Assembly (NCBI RefSeq): GCF_003687725.1
Contig: NZ_RDOJ01000013.1
Location: forward strand, 244-64,243
Origin: Faecalibacter macacae
GTDB taxonomy: Bacteria; Bacteroidota; Bacteroidia; Flavobacteriales; Weeksellaceae
DNA length: 64,000 nt
Reading direction: 5' to 3'
Positions 1 through 8,089 of the stretch are shown one piece after another. Numbering within the stretch: the first letter of the stretch is position 1; each line of letters starts with the position of its first letter. Made by a program: the position numbers and the translations under genes. The notes beneath the pieces are model-generated. The model made no database searches, was not told the DNA's origin, and worked only from the letters and a program-made list of their open reading frames with translations.

Positions 1-192
1 GTAAACTAAATGCTTCGTATTCGGTATTATGTTGTAATTGCTTTAGTAAAAATACCAAATTGAAAGGAATTCACAACGCTTATGGTGAAAGCGCTAATAC
101 TGCTTTAGTTGTAATTGCTTTAGTAAAAATACCAAATTGAAAGGAATTCACAACCAGTTGGAACATTAAAGTTTGTTGGAGTGGGTTGTAAT
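1..192. CRISPR. CRISPR array, left fragment (type II-C style)
   Basis: Two complete identical 47-bp repeats (31-77 and 108-154) start GTTGTAATTGC and end GGAATTCACAAC. The repeat ends form an imperfect inverted repeat. Spacers of exactly 30 bp lie at 1-30, 78-107 and 155-184. A third repeat starts at 185 but only its first 8 bases remain (185-192) before prophage sequence begins. The array continues left of the window. Repeats of about 47 bp with 30-bp spacers are typical of Bacteroidota type II-C (Cas9) loci. No cas gene is in the window, so the type is inferred. Confidence 0.96.
188..192. repeat. Left copy of 5-bp target-site duplication
   Basis: GTAAT is bases 4-8 of the CRISPR repeat and is repeated at 38951-38955. 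The left repeat fragment matches the consensus through base 8 and the right one from base 4, so five bases are present twice, as expected for Mu-type transposition. A 4-bp duplication (GTAA) with prophage ends both reading TATA is an alternative that shifts the left border by one base. Confidence 0.85.
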
Positions 193-216
193 ATAGGGGA
201 TAGAACGAAAAGTATA
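193..216 (+). other. Prophage left end with transposase-site-like copy L1
   Basis: The terminal bases are followed by AACGAAAAGTATA at 204-216, 11 bp inside the left border. The same motif recurs at 297-309 and 367-378, and in inverted orientation at the right end. By analogy with MuA end-binding sites these are probably transposase-binding sites. Confidence 0.6.
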
Positions 217-296
217 AAAGTATATTAAATAAAAAAAGCCTGAAAACCCCGATAAATAGAAGCTTTAAAGCAAAAAAAGCCTTTTCTCCAACTCTT

Positions 297-309
297 AACG
301 AAAAGTATA
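297..309 (+). other. Transposase-site-like copy L2
   Basis: AACGAAAAGTATA, identical to the L1 copy at 204-216. It is assigned as a putative end-binding site by its repetition near the prophage terminus. Confidence 0.55.
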
Positions 310-319
310 TTTATCTACA

Positions 320-378
320 TTTAACTACTATTTAATTACCTTTCTAAATGCCTTTAAATACCATTTAACGAAAGTATA
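320..378. repeat. Phased 11-bp TTTAA array at left end, ending in site L3
   Basis: Hexamers of TTTAAN type start at 320 (TTTAAC), 331 (TTTAAT), 353 (TTTAAA) and 364 (TTTAAC), with a degenerate TTCTAA at 342: exact 11-bp phasing over five units. The last unit overlaps the third end motif, AACGAAAGTATA (367-378). Similar phased arrays recur through the prophage (from 4262, 8473, 13643, 23590, 26021, 28593, 36409 and 38829). Function unknown. Confidence 0.7.
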
Positions 379-437
379 TACCAATATAACCTGAAATACT
401 GCTTAAAACTACTATTATAGCGGTATTATGAAATATT

Positions 438-475
438 AAAAGCCTTTTAGACGACTGTTTAAAGGGCTTTTTTAT
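438..475. terminator. Bidirectional hairpin terminator near left end
   Basis: AAAAGCC (438-444) pairs with GGCTTTT (465-471), extended by A/T and G-U pairs, and is followed by T-rich sequence. It probably ends leftward transcription from the repressor gene and shields the prophage end. The rest of 379-705 holds no gene that I can support. Confidence 0.6.
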
Positions 476-527
476 ATTTTTTTGCGTAGATCTGCTGATG
501 CTATATTTTATTTAAAAAAAAGATTTT

Positions 528-560
528 GGACATACAGTTGGGCATACAGTTGGACATACA
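528..560. repeat. 12-bp tandem repeat (2.75 copies)
   Basis: GGACATACAGTT (528-539), GGGCATACAGTT (540-551) and GGACATACA (552-560) lie in tandem in the non-coding segment downstream of the repressor gene. This could be a protein-binding array. An in-frame reading gives a GHTV-type repeat peptide, but it has no start codon. Confidence 0.7.
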
Positions 561-705
561 AAATAGGTTTTGAAATGTATTTTAAAAGTAGTTATAATAC
601 CTTTAAAGTGTGTAAAACGTTATTATATTAATGATAAGCATAGGGATAATACACTTAAAATTAAAATAATATATTAATTATCTCTTTTGTAGTCAATATG
701 TTATG

Positions 706-1371
706 TTATTCTAAGCGCAAAACGCCTATAACAATTGCAATTTTGTAAATAGAATCTTTATTTATAGGGAAAGGTGGATAGTCTTTGTTATCACTTCTAC
801 ATTCTAATACATTTTCTTTATCTGTAGGGAATAAACGTTTGACCATAGGACCTTGATCCGTGTCTAATACATATATTTTGCCCCATTGGAAAAATGAAGT
901 ATCATTAACTGTTTTACAACCCAACAAATCACCACTACTGTATTTTGGGTACATACTTGATCCACTAACACGTATGATATATTCTACACCACGTTGCGTA
1001 AATTCTGGAATTACATAACCTCCAATTATATCTTTTTGCAGAATTTGTACAGATCCGTTATTTCCTTTACCTGCCATTGCTTCTATCGGTATTAATGGTA
1101 TATAATCTGTTTTAGGTTCTTTATCGCAAATTAAATCTTGTTTTAACATATCTCCTTTCCCAGTAAGAAGCCATTCTGAATTTATATAAACATTTGTTGA
1201 TACAATGGCGTTTAAAACCTCATAACTTGGTTTACTCTTTCTACCTGAAACAATATTTGATATTACTTGCGCTGAAAAACCAATATTTTCAGCAAATTTT
1301 TTTTGATTACCATTATATTGATTATCAATTATATACGATATTCTTTCATTAATATTTAAAATTTCAATCAT
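706..1371 (-). CDS. LexA-like S24 family phage repressor
   Basis: Putative CI-type repressor that keeps the prophage silent. From the ATG at 1371 it is 221 aa. An N-terminal helix-turn-helix (about residues 25-50, QKKFAENIGFSAQVISNIVS) is followed by an S24 peptidase domain with catalytic Ser139 in SGSSMYPK and Lys178 in PMVKRL. An Ala-Gly pair in EAMAGKG (about 100-101) is the expected autocleavage site, which suggests RecA-stimulated inactivation after DNA damage. The frame opens 24 codons earlier (1443), but that start would overlap the divergent gene at 1436. Starting at 1371 leaves a 64-bp divergent control region. Confidence 0.9.
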   Translation of the reverse strand: MIEILNINERISYIIDNQYNGNQKKFAENIGFSAQVISNIVSGRKSKPSYEVLNAIVSTNVYINSEWLLTGKGDMLKQDLICDKEPKTDYIPLIPIEAMAGKGNNGSVQILQKDIIGGYVIPEFTQRGVEYIIRVSGSSMYPKYSSGDLLGCKTVNDTSFFQWGKIYVLDTDQGPMVKRLFPTDKENVLECRSDNKDYPPFPINKDSIYKIAIVIGVLRLE

Positions 1372-1435
1372 CTTTTGTTTATTTAATATCAATAATTGTT
1401 TATATATTTGTTTTGTAATAGAAACAAAATAAGCA
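1372..1435. promoter_or_regulatory. Divergent promoter/operator region
   Basis: This is the 64-bp gap between the repressor and the rightward early genes. It contains an inverted repeat TTTGTTT / AAACAAA with an 8-bp spacer near 1408-1429 and a Bacteroidota -7-like element TATATTTG at 1403-1410 on the plus strand. It is the logical operator for the repressor and the small HTH protein. Binding is inferred. Confidence 0.5.
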
Positions 1436-1648
1436 ATGGACAAATCTATAAAAAAAAGACTGAGTTATAATACAGAAGTCGTAAAAGCTTTATCAGAAGA
1501 GTTTGGAGTATCAACAACATTTGTAAGACAAGCCATTCGTAAAGATAAGCATAGCCTTACTGCACAAACGATAGAAAAGAAGTACAAAGAGCTTGCGGGT
1601 GCAAGTTTACGTGCTATAAAAGATTTTAAAAAAAATCCGATTATATGA
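1436..1648 (+). CDS. Small HTH protein (Cro/Ner-like position)
   Basis: A 70-aa basic protein with a likely helix-turn-helix around residues 15-36 (VKALSEEFGVSTTFVRQAIR). It is the first rightward gene after the divergent control region, the position of Ner in Mu or Cro in lambda. It probably turns the lytic/lysogenic switch by binding the same operators. The family is not recognised from sequence alone. The assignment rests on position and the HTH pattern. Confidence 0.7.
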   Translation: MDKSIKKRLSYNTEVVKALSEEFGVSTTFVRQAIRKDKHSLTAQTIEKKYKELAGASLRAIKDFKKNPII

Positions 1649-1722
1649 GAGATCTAACAAAAATACAAGTACAAGCCATTGAATTATGGCTTGCAGATAT
1701 AGTAGTTAACATAAATAAATAA
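1645..1722 (+). CDS. Possible 25-aa peptide
   Basis: ATG at 1645 overlaps the stop of the preceding gene (ATGA), then 25 codons starting MRDLTKIQVQ and ending in TAA at 1720. The tight coupling and placement 6 bp before the next gene suggest it is translated. Nothing about function can be said. Confidence 0.35.
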   Translation: MRDLTKIQVQAIELWLADIVVNINK

Positions 1723-1727
1723 TAGAA

Positions 1728-1937
1728 ATGAAAGATTTAAACAAAGCAAAAGAATTGCTACATGAGTTAGCAGAAAAAGCTAATCAAGCAATTATGGCAA
1801 TTGAAAATGATAAACCAATTAGCGAAATATGTGATTTGGCAGTAGAGGAGTTAGATGTGTTAATTGTTCAAATTTCTTCGACTATCCTCGGGGATAGTTC
1901 CCCTATCATCTATCCTAATATCGATGTCGAAATGTAA
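1728..1937 (+). CDS. Hypothetical early protein, 69 aa
   Basis: An acidic, helical protein (MKDLNKAKELLHELAEKANQ...) in the early operon. It is not recognised. Its last 26 codons overlap the 3' end of the opposite-strand gene at 1860-2198. The N-terminal half looks like a normal helical protein, so I keep it. Confidence 0.55.
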   Translation: MKDLNKAKELLHELAEKANQAIMAIENDKPISEICDLAVEELDVLIVQISSTILGDSSPIIYPNIDVEM

Positions 1938-2198
1938 ATTATAATGCCAGATTAGAGTTCTCAGCATTTCATTAAATATGATGATATCTTGTGGATAAGC
2001 AACGTGTCTAATATATAAATCTCTTCTTAGAACATCACCTTTTCTGGCAGATTTATGCTCGTTTTGATGAGTGATTTGAAAAAACCAAGGATCAATAGCA
2101 TTTTTAAGTTTTTTCATAAATCGAAGTGTGGTTTCGTGGGAATCGGACTTAACTATAATAAAAAAAGTATGCTCGTATTCTCCATTATAATAACTCAT
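1860..2198 (-). CDS. Hypothetical protein, 112 aa, opposite strand
   Basis: The reading frame is open from 2258 (GTG), but the first ATG is at 2198, giving MSYYNGEYEHTFF... The composition, with balanced charge and many aromatics (DPWFFQITHQNEH, LIWHYNLHFDI), looks like a real globular protein. It lies between the early plus-strand genes and the transposase and is transcribed in the opposite direction, so it may be a lysogenic or cargo gene. Function unknown. Confidence 0.5.
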   Translation of the reverse strand: MSYYNGEYEHTFFIIVKSDSHETTLRFMKKLKNAIDPWFFQITHQNEHKSARKGDVLRRDLYIRHVAYPQDIIIFNEMLRTLIWHYNLHFDIDIRIDDRGTIPEDSRRNLNN

Positions 2199-2240
2199 AA
2201 CATTATATTTTTTGATTAGAAGCTTAAATATAATGTTTTT

Positions 2241-2282
2241 TTCCCGATAGGAAAGCACTCACGTTCGAGCCGTGAGCGGGAA
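2241..2282. promoter_or_regulatory. Composite hairpin upstream of the transposase gene
   Basis: TTCCCG (2241-2246) and CTCACG (2258-2263) pair with CGTGAG (2271-2276) and CGGGAA (2277-2282). This makes a 12-bp stem with an 11-nt bulge on the 5' side and a 7-nt loop. It lies 20 bp before the transposase start and 43 bp before the divergent gene at 2198. It could be an operator dyad or an RNA control element. No T-run follows, so a simple terminator is unlikely. Confidence 0.6.
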
Positions 2283-2301
2283 CAAATAATAAAACAAAAC
2301 A

Positions 2302-4254
2302 ATGTTTGAATATTACCAGAATACATTATGTGTAGCTGCTGTTTGGCTTTATGATGATGCAAAGATCATAACTAAGTCAAATTATGATGCTATGATAAAT
2401 AGAGGGCAATTAAAAAAGCTGACGACTGGTGGTAACGGACGTCGTGCATTGGTTGCTTATGAAAGTATTCCTGATCGTTTTAAAACGAAGATTAAGGCTT
2501 TGGCTGGTGATCCATACGAACAAGTGCGATATGTAGTATTGGCGGATTATATCGAGTATGATATGGAAGCTGAAAAGTTCTACAAATCTTATTTGTTGGA
2601 AGATGGTTCTAATCTTCCAGAGGAAAAGCAAAAGGAATACACGCACCAAGCAACAATCTTTAATGCAGTTAATCATGTTGCCACTAATGTGGTTGTGCAA
2701 CGCAAGTTTGGAGGTAAAACCAAAATGTGGTCTAAAATGTTAGAAGCTATTCAAAATTTACCAACAACCTGGTTGCACACGAGATACAAGAATGAATTAT
2801 CGTTTAAAAGAGCCTTTAGAAAGTATTTAAACGATGGTTATGAGGCGAATGTCTCAGGGAAGTTCCTAAACACGAATACGGTTAAGATAACAGGAGATAT
2901 TGCAGACTTTCTGTTAGCGCAATATTGTTTGCCGATTAAATACTCGGTTCCTGAGGTGATGGATGTGTACAATGAAGTTCGTGAGAAAAATGGTTGGAAG
3001 TCGATTGCTGAAAAAACAGTGTTAACATGGCTAAATAAACCTGATCAAATGCGCAAATGGTATGCGGCACGTCACGGTAAAGATGCGTATATGAAAAAAT
3101 ATGGGCATTCACTTTCCAGAGATCGTGCGGAGTTTTTTCCAAACTCTTGGTGGTCGATTGATGGTACTAAACTGGATTGGGTGCATTATGAAGATAACAA
3201 ACAGAAAATGGCAGCCTCAATGAAAATTGATATTGTGTTTGATGTTTATTCAGAAAAGATTATCGGGTGGGATATCGCTTTCACCGAAAATCATGCGGCC
3301 CACTTTAGAGCGATTAAGATGGCAGTAAACGAAGCAGGTGCAAGGCCTTATTTATTTACATACGATAATCAATCGGGTCACAAATCGGCTAAAATGCAAG
3401 ATTTATATGATCGTTTGATGCCTGAAAAAGGAACGCATTATCCACACATGGTTGGTCGTAAAACAGGATCGCCTGCTGAGCAGATTTTTAACCGCCTACA
3501 ACAACAAGTAATTGGTAAGATGTGGTTCTCTGACAAACAATCAATAAAGGTTCGTAAAGAGGATAATAAACCAAATACTGATTTCTTAATCGAGTTTAAA
3601 GGTGCATTACCAACAAAAGAAGAGTTGTGGCAATGGTTTGAATTGGCTGTGATGCAATGGAATTCAAAATGTAGACGTGATATGACGATTTGTAGAAATG
3701 ATTTGTATGCGCAAGATGCTCCATTTAGAAGTGAGATTGATTGGTCAGATCAATTAAGCTTATTCTGGGTAGATGAATCGAAGCCTAAGAAGTATTACGG
3801 TCATGGAATGCCAATGACAGTTGAAGGTAAAGATTATTTATACGAAGTGTACGACGAGGAAGGACAGATTGATACAGAATTCCGTCGCAAGTATGTTGGT
3901 GAGAAGTTAATCGTACGCTATGATCCTGAACAATTAGATCAGTTCATTGCCTTATACGAAACAACTTCTACAGGTGAAAAAAGATTTGTGGCTTATGCCG
4001 AGAAAAAACGAGCCTACCAACAGATACCAGTGCTGATGAAAGAACATTCGCGCGATCAGATGTTAAAGGATATTGCAGTTCGTGAGGACGAATTCAAAAG
4101 AGATTTAGCAGAAGCAGAAGAAATCATGAAGCGTGCAGGTGTAACTGTAGAAGGATTGATTGCAGACCAAGAATTGAACATGAAATTCAAAGGGCAACTT
4201 CCGAAAGAAGAACAAATGCAAGCTGATATAGATGAGTATCATGGAAAGTGGTAA
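2302..4254 (+). CDS. MuA-type DDE transposase
   Basis: Catalyses end cleavage and strand transfer for integration and replicative transposition. At 650 aa it is close to Mu A (663 aa). The N-terminal region (about 1-260) has winged-helix-type DNA-binding character. The catalytic core carries the DDE triad: Asp287 (WWSIDGTK), Asp355 (FTYDNQSG) and Glu393 (GSPAEQIFNR). The D-D spacing of 68 resembles Mu A. The C-terminal part (about 590-650) is charged and helical, as expected for the MuB/ClpX contact region. The MuB-like gene follows 56 bp downstream. Confidence 0.95.
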   Translation: MFEYYQNTLCVAAVWLYDDAKIITKSNYDAMINRGQLKKLTTGGNGRRALVAYESIPDRFKTKIKALAGDPYEQVRYVVLADYIEYDMEAEKFYKSYLLEDGSNLPEEKQKEYTHQATIFNAVNHVATNVVVQRKFGGKTKMWSKMLEAIQNLPTTWLHTRYKNELSFKRAFRKYLNDGYEANVSGKFLNTNTVKITGDIADFLLAQYCLPIKYSVPEVMDVYNEVREKNGWKSIAEKTVLTWLNKPDQMRKWYAARHGKDAYMKKYGHSLSRDRAEFFPNSWWSIDGTKLDWVHYEDNKQKMAASMKIDIVFDVYSEKIIGWDIAFTENHAAHFRAIKMAVNEAGARPYLFTYDNQSGHKSAKMQDLYDRLMPEKGTHYPHMVGRKTGSPAEQIFNRLQQQVIGKMWFSDKQSIKVRKEDNKPNTDFLIEFKGALPTKEELWQWFELAVMQWNSKCRRDMTICRNDLYAQDAPFRSEIDWSDQLSLFWVDESKPKKYYGHGMPMTVEGKDYLYEVYDEEGQIDTEFRRKYVGEKLIVRYDPEQLDQFIALYETTSTGEKRFVAYAEKKRAYQQIPVLMKEHSRDQMLKDIAVREDEFKRDLAEAEEIMKRAGVTVEGLIADQELNMKFKGQLPKEEQMQADIDEYHGKW

Positions 4255-4261
4255 AGCCTTA

Positions 4262-4300
4262 TTTAATCAATGTTTAAACACTATTTAAAGAATAATTAAA
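4262..4300. repeat. Phased 11-bp TTTAAA array before the MuB-like gene
   Basis: Hexamers start at 4262 (TTTAAT), 4273 (TTTAAA), 4284 (TTTAAA) and 4295 (ATTAAA): four units at exactly 11 bp. They fill the gap between the transposase and MuB-like genes. One of nine such arrays in the prophage. Confidence 0.75.
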
Positions 4301-4310
4301 AGATAATAAA

Positions 4311-5162
4311 ATGACACAACAAGACAAGTTTGTAGTAGTAGAAGAGCTAGAAAGATATATAGCACAGAAGGGTTCACAAAACAAAGTGGCTAACGAAATG
4401 GTAGGTGTTTCTGCGGCAACATTAAGCCAAATGAGAAATCATAACTGGGAAAATATTGCCGACGAAATGTGGCGTAAAGTTTCTGCATTCTTAGGAATAG
4501 GCACTAACGAATGGAAATTTGCTGAAACTACAAATGCAAAAACATTATTGCGATTATTTGGCGATGCACAGGCGTTAAGTTTAGTAATGGCGGTAACAGC
4601 TAATGCAGGAAGTGGTAAAACATCAACTGCAAAACAATACGAAGCAGATAATATGAATGTTTTTCGATTAAGCTGTAGCGACTATTGGGATAAGAAATGG
4701 TTTTTGAAAGAATTGCTTTCAAAGATGGGGAAAGAAACTGATGGTATAACAATGCCAGAAATGATGCAAAAGGTAGTGCTTACTTTAAAAGCAATAGACA
4801 GACCGTTAGTTATTTTAGACGAAGCTGATAAACTTCAGGATAATGTATTACTATTCTTTATTACACTTTTTAACGAGTTGGAAGATCACGCAGGTATCAT
4901 GTTGATGGCCACTCACTTCCTAGAGCGTCGTATTGTAAGAGGTGTTGCGGCACAAAAGAAAGGTTATCGTGAAATTTATTCGAGAATTGGACTTCGATTT
5001 ATCGAATTAGAACAAACAAGTTTTGCAGATGTAAAAGTAGTTTGTGAAATGAACGGAGTCTCAGACGACAAGTCAATTAAAGCCATTGCAAAGGATTGTG
5101 ATGGTGATATCCGAAGAGTAAAAAGATTAGTAATAGCAAATAAACGAGCGAATAATGAATAA
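4311..5162 (+). CDS. MuB-like AAA+ target-selection ATPase
   Basis: Partner of MuA that binds target DNA and stimulates strand transfer. 283 aa. An N-terminal HTH (about 24-45, KVANEMVGVSAATLSQMRNH) precedes the ATPase core with Walker A at about 97-105 (ANAGSGKTS) and Walker B at 166-173 (LVILDEAD). Mu B has the same layout. The stop overlaps the start of the next gene by 8 bases. Confidence 0.93.
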   Translation: MTQQDKFVVVEELERYIAQKGSQNKVANEMVGVSAATLSQMRNHNWENIADEMWRKVSAFLGIGTNEWKFAETTNAKTLLRLFGDAQALSLVMAVTANAGSGKTSTAKQYEADNMNVFRLSCSDYWDKKWFLKELLSKMGKETDGITMPEMMQKVVLTLKAIDRPLVILDEADKLQDNVLLFFITLFNELEDHAGIMLMATHFLERRIVRGVAAQKKGYREIYSRIGLRFIELEQTSFADVKVVCEMNGVSDDKSIKAIAKDCDGDIRRVKRLVIANKRANNE

Positions 5163-5607
5163 GGAGTTTCGATATCATCCAGTTATAGATGGCTTGAAAG
5201 TTAATGAGGACGGCACTGAAGTTTTGTTAAACGGAAATAAACTGACGATAAAAGAGTTTTATGTCGCTGAAACAAAGAGAGTAAGACGGAATGTAAACTT
5301 TTTATCCAGAAATATTACAATAACTAGATTAGTGTGTGAATGTTTTCATGGCTTAGCAGAGAATAAGGGTTTATCCGCTACTTTAATAGATCCCACTAAA
5401 GGAGATCATTACACTAATATCTATTGGGCGAAGAGAGGAATGAAAATTAATCCCATTAGGCACAGAAAAGTAACAGAAGAAAATCATAAAGAAATTCAAG
5501 AAAGGTTAGCGAGCGGAGAGAAGATGAAAGATATTATAAAAGATTTTCCATTTACCAACGCAACCTATTGTATATACAAGCGATTATATGGCAAAAAAGA
5601 AAAGTAA
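5155..5607 (+). CDS. HNH-fold-like protein lacking catalytic His
   Basis: 150 aa. The segment ITRLVCECFHGL followed by LIDPTKGDHYTNIYWAKRG matches the layout of HNH endonucleases of the NUMOD/phage type (RLV..AFHG...VDHIDGN..NN...NLRW). The DH and the N of the active site are not conserved, so it is probably a DNA-binding remnant and not a nuclease. It is coupled to both neighbours by overlaps. The family assignment is tentative. Confidence 0.6.
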   Translation: MNKEFRYHPVIDGLKVNEDGTEVLLNGNKLTIKEFYVAETKRVRRNVNFLSRNITITRLVCECFHGLAENKGLSATLIDPTKGDHYTNIYWAKRGMKINPIRHRKVTEENHKEIQERLASGEKMKDIIKDFPFTNATYCIYKRLYGKKEK

Positions 5608-6229
5608 CAGAGCGTTTTCAATTTCAAATATTACCACAAAAAAGTTTTCGCCATTAGCATTTGAAAACGAGTTCTTTGATTCGCTCGGTAAACCAGATAA
5701 AGCATTCTCTGCAATCATTTGGGGTAATTCTAGCAACGGTAAAACATCTTTTGCAATGCAACTGGCAAAGTATCTTACCAAGTTCGGTAAAGTAGCTTAC
5801 AATTCACTAGAAGAAGGATTAAGCCATACGATGCAGATGACCATTAACCGAACTTTTATGGATGAATGCGAAAACTCATTTATTCTGTTAGATAGAGAAC
5901 CATTCGAAGATATGATTGAACGAATGAATAAACCAAAATCGCCACAATTCCTGATTATAGATTCTGTCCAATATACACGCATTACTAAAAATCAATACTA
6001 CCAATTAAAAGAGTTGATGCAGGACAAAGGCAAAGGAATTATTTGGGTTTCTCAAGCGAAAGGAAAAGAACCAAAAGGAGCATTAGCTGATGATATCCGT
6101 TACGACGTGGATTTGAAGCTTTGGATTGAAGGTTATAAAATGTTTCCGTCGGGCCGACTAAATGGAGGCGGTCAACCTTTTACGATTTGGCCTGAAAAGG
6201 CTGCAAAATACTGGAAAGAAATTATCTAA
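5588..6229 (+). CDS. RecA-like P-loop ATPase
   Basis: 213 aa with Walker A at about 46-53 (GNSSNGKTS) and a Walker B strand at 121-126 (FLIIDS), in the style of RecA/DnaB-fold phage ATPases. It probably acts on DNA during replicative transposition or recombination. The start at 5588 overlaps the previous gene by 20 bases, which suggests translational coupling. Its exact role is unknown. Confidence 0.75.
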   Translation: MAKKKSNRAFSISNITTKKFSPLAFENEFFDSLGKPDKAFSAIIWGNSSNGKTSFAMQLAKYLTKFGKVAYNSLEEGLSHTMQMTINRTFMDECENSFILLDREPFEDMIERMNKPKSPQFLIIDSVQYTRITKNQYYQLKELMQDKGKGIIWVSQAKGKEPKGALADDIRYDVDLKLWIEGYKMFPSGRLNGGGQPFTIWPEKAAKYWKEII

Positions 6230-6243
6230 AACAAAACAACACT

Positions 6244-6594
6244 ATGAATTACGAGGAGATTAAAATAACAATACAAGCGGCATTGCAATTATCAACTATA
6301 CAGTACCGCAATGAAACACGAGTAGCATTTGAAGTATGGGCTTTTAGAACAGCACAAATACAAAATGCATTACTTGAAGAAATAACAAGAAGCGAAGCAA
6401 TTTGGAACTGGTATCAGAACCAATACCGAAAAATAGAACAACGCTTCTACAAAGAAAATAGAGATTTTTTGACAGGTGGTTTTAATCCAATGGAAGTCTT
6501 TCAGGTTTTTAGATGGATGACCAAAGAAATAGAAGATTACTATCCAGCAACCTTAATTAACAAGCTAAACAATGGACAAACAGTATCTAAGTAA
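6244..6594 (+). CDS. Hypothetical early protein, 116 aa
   Basis: A helical protein rich in Gln, Glu and Trp (AIWNWYQNQYRKIEQRFYKEN). Not recognised. It overlaps the next gene by 23 bases within the tightly packed early operon. Confidence 0.65.
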   Translation: MNYEEIKITIQAALQLSTIQYRNETRVAFEVWAFRTAQIQNALLEEITRSEAIWNWYQNQYRKIEQRFYKENRDFLTGGFNPMEVFQVFRWMTKEIEDYYPATLINKLNNGQTVSK

Positions 6595-6790
6595 AAAGCA
6601 ACACGAAAAACGCATTGAAAGACTGAATGCGTGGATAGAGAAAAATCCAAACGATCCTATGAAAGGAACAGCAATTAAAGAAGCTGCATTATATGCCTTT
6701 CAGCTAAAGGAAATGAAAGATTTAGGTTTAAAAACCATCGATAATAAAGTACCAACTCAAATATATCAACAAATAGGCGTACTGATCTAA
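6572..6790 (+). CDS. Hypothetical early protein, 72 aa
   Basis: A basic, helical small protein (MDKQYLSKKQHEKRIERLNA...). Its stop abuts the next start (TAATG). Not recognised. Confidence 0.6.
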   Translation: MDKQYLSKKQHEKRIERLNAWIEKNPNDPMKGTAIKEAALYAFQLKEMKDLGLKTIDNKVPTQIYQQIGVLI

Positions 6791-7071
6791 TGAAAATAAA
6801 ATTTACAAATGAGCAACTATTACTAACGCTCAATTACGATACCAATGTAAGACAAGTGTTTAGCTTGTATGAACGATGCTTAATTCATAAAGTAATTCAT
6901 CGAGACCAAGTATTACCAACTGATTTGTTTACGAAGATAAAAGATCTTCTACTGAAGATTAAAATTCAGAATTATAAACCAAAGTATTTCACTTGGGTTG
7001 AGAATATAGACAAAGGTGGGTTTGTTCTTTTAGAAACCAAAATCAAAGAATCGTGGAATTATTTAAAATAG
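6790..7071 (+). CDS. Hypothetical early protein, 93 aa
   Basis: Starts at the ATG overlapping the previous stop. It is a mixed alpha/beta, basic protein (MKIKFTNEQLLLTLNYDTNV...). Not recognised. Confidence 0.6.
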   Translation: MKIKFTNEQLLLTLNYDTNVRQVFSLYERCLIHKVIHRDQVLPTDLFTKIKDLLLKIKIQNYKPKYFTWVENIDKGGFVLLETKIKESWNYLK

Positions 7072-7076
7072 TATAA

Positions 7077-7310
7077 ATGAAAAATTCAATCGAACTAAGT
7101 AATCGCAGGTTCATCAAACGAACTTTTAGAGTTTGTCGAAAATCAAACAAAATAAGAGGAATTATTCTGAAAAGAATCAAGCATAATTCTAATAAAGATT
7201 TACCATCACTTAATAGAAGGTATTTAAATGCAAGTGCGGAAGCACACTCACGCATGTCAGCAGTAGAAGCTGCGATAGATCAATTAAAATCAAACAAAAA
7301 CTCAATATAA
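7077..7310 (+). CDS. Hypothetical basic protein, 77 aa
   Basis: Arg/Lys-rich N-terminal half (RRFIKRTFRVCRKSNKIRG) and a short acidic helix at the C terminus. It may bind nucleic acid. It stands 5 bp after the previous gene and 1 bp before the next. Confidence 0.6.
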   Translation: MKNSIELSNRRFIKRTFRVCRKSNKIRGIILKRIKHNSNKDLPSLNRRYLNASAEAHSRMSAVEAAIDQLKSNKNSI

Positions 7311-7311
7311 T

Positions 7312-7977
7312 ATGACAGCAATAGACATCGAGAAGTTATCTCCAGAACAGTTAGCGGATTTAAACAAACAAATCAAAGAAAAGGATAAAGCGGAAAAAGC
7401 AAAAAAACAACAAGACAAAGATTTGCTTAAAAAATTAGAGAATGATGTGGTTCTATCTGAAGTGCCTTTTTTCATCGATAAACGTGATGATGTGGAGGAA
7501 CGTTTACTGAATCTTTTCAAACACATAGAACCAGCAATTGAACTACGAGCTGAAGTGTACGGAAATAAAAAGCGTGAGCAAGATTCGCACACTTTTACAC
7601 TTGATGATGGTTCTGCGTCGATAAAAGTTGGTTGGAATGTAAAACCAACATTCAACGGAACCGAGGGCGAAGGAATCGTAAAAATACGAGAGTATATGTC
7701 GAGCCTTGCAGGTGAAACAGAAAACGAAAAGATTTTGATGGAGTTCTTAGAAATCGCTCTTAAAACAGATGCGAATGGAAACTATGATCCTCGTAAGGTT
7801 AGAGAATTAAACAAAATGCGTGATCGTGCTAACAGCGAATTGTTCTCTGAAGGAATGGACATCATCGACAAGGCTTTGATTGATATTAGAACTTCACGTT
7901 TTGCACGAGGTTACAAAATGGTTGATTTTGGAGAAGGTAATATCAGACGTGTCAACTTTAATTTTTCAATTGACTAA
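7312..7977 (+). CDS. DUF3164-like Mu-phage protein
   Basis: 221 aa. The Lys/Glu-rich coiled N terminus (about 1-60) and the core (FTLDDGSASIKVG, then a run of charged helices ending SRFARGYKMVDFGEGNIR) resemble the DUF3164 family common in the early region of Mu-like phages. The function of that family is not established. The stop overlaps the next small gene (TAATG). Confidence 0.7.
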   Translation: MTAIDIEKLSPEQLADLNKQIKEKDKAEKAKKQQDKDLLKKLENDVVLSEVPFFIDKRDDVEERLLNLFKHIEPAIELRAEVYGNKKREQDSHTFTLDDGSASIKVGWNVKPTFNGTEGEGIVKIREYMSSLAGETENEKILMEFLEIALKTDANGNYDPRKVRELNKMRDRANSELFSEGMDIIDKALIDIRTSRFARGYKMVDFGEGNIRRVNFNFSID

Positions 7978-8087
7978 TGATAGAAATCTTAAAACCAATA
8001 GCCATCATCATAGGAACATGGTGGCTATTTATTGCAGTTCTTGTTGCGATAACGATTAGTAAAAGAAATAACCAAAATCACGATTAA
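7977..8087 (+). CDS. Small membrane protein, 36 aa
   Basis: The ATG overlaps the previous stop. MIEILKP is followed by one strongly hydrophobic segment (AIIIGTWWLFIAVLVAITI) and a basic tail (SKRNNQNHD). Single-pass inner-membrane topology is expected. It may be a superinfection-exclusion or regulatory micropeptide, which is inference. Confidence 0.6.
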   Translation: MIEILKPIAIIIGTWWLFIAVLVAITISKRNNQNHD

Positions 8088-8089
8088 TT

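Noticed and set aside
513-566. GHTV-repeat peptide encoded by the 12-bp repeats
   Set aside because: The frame has a stop just before it and no start codon.
1372-1443. Longer repressor with start at 1443
   Set aside because: It would overlap the divergent small HTH gene and remove the control region; the HTH domain fits the start at 1371.
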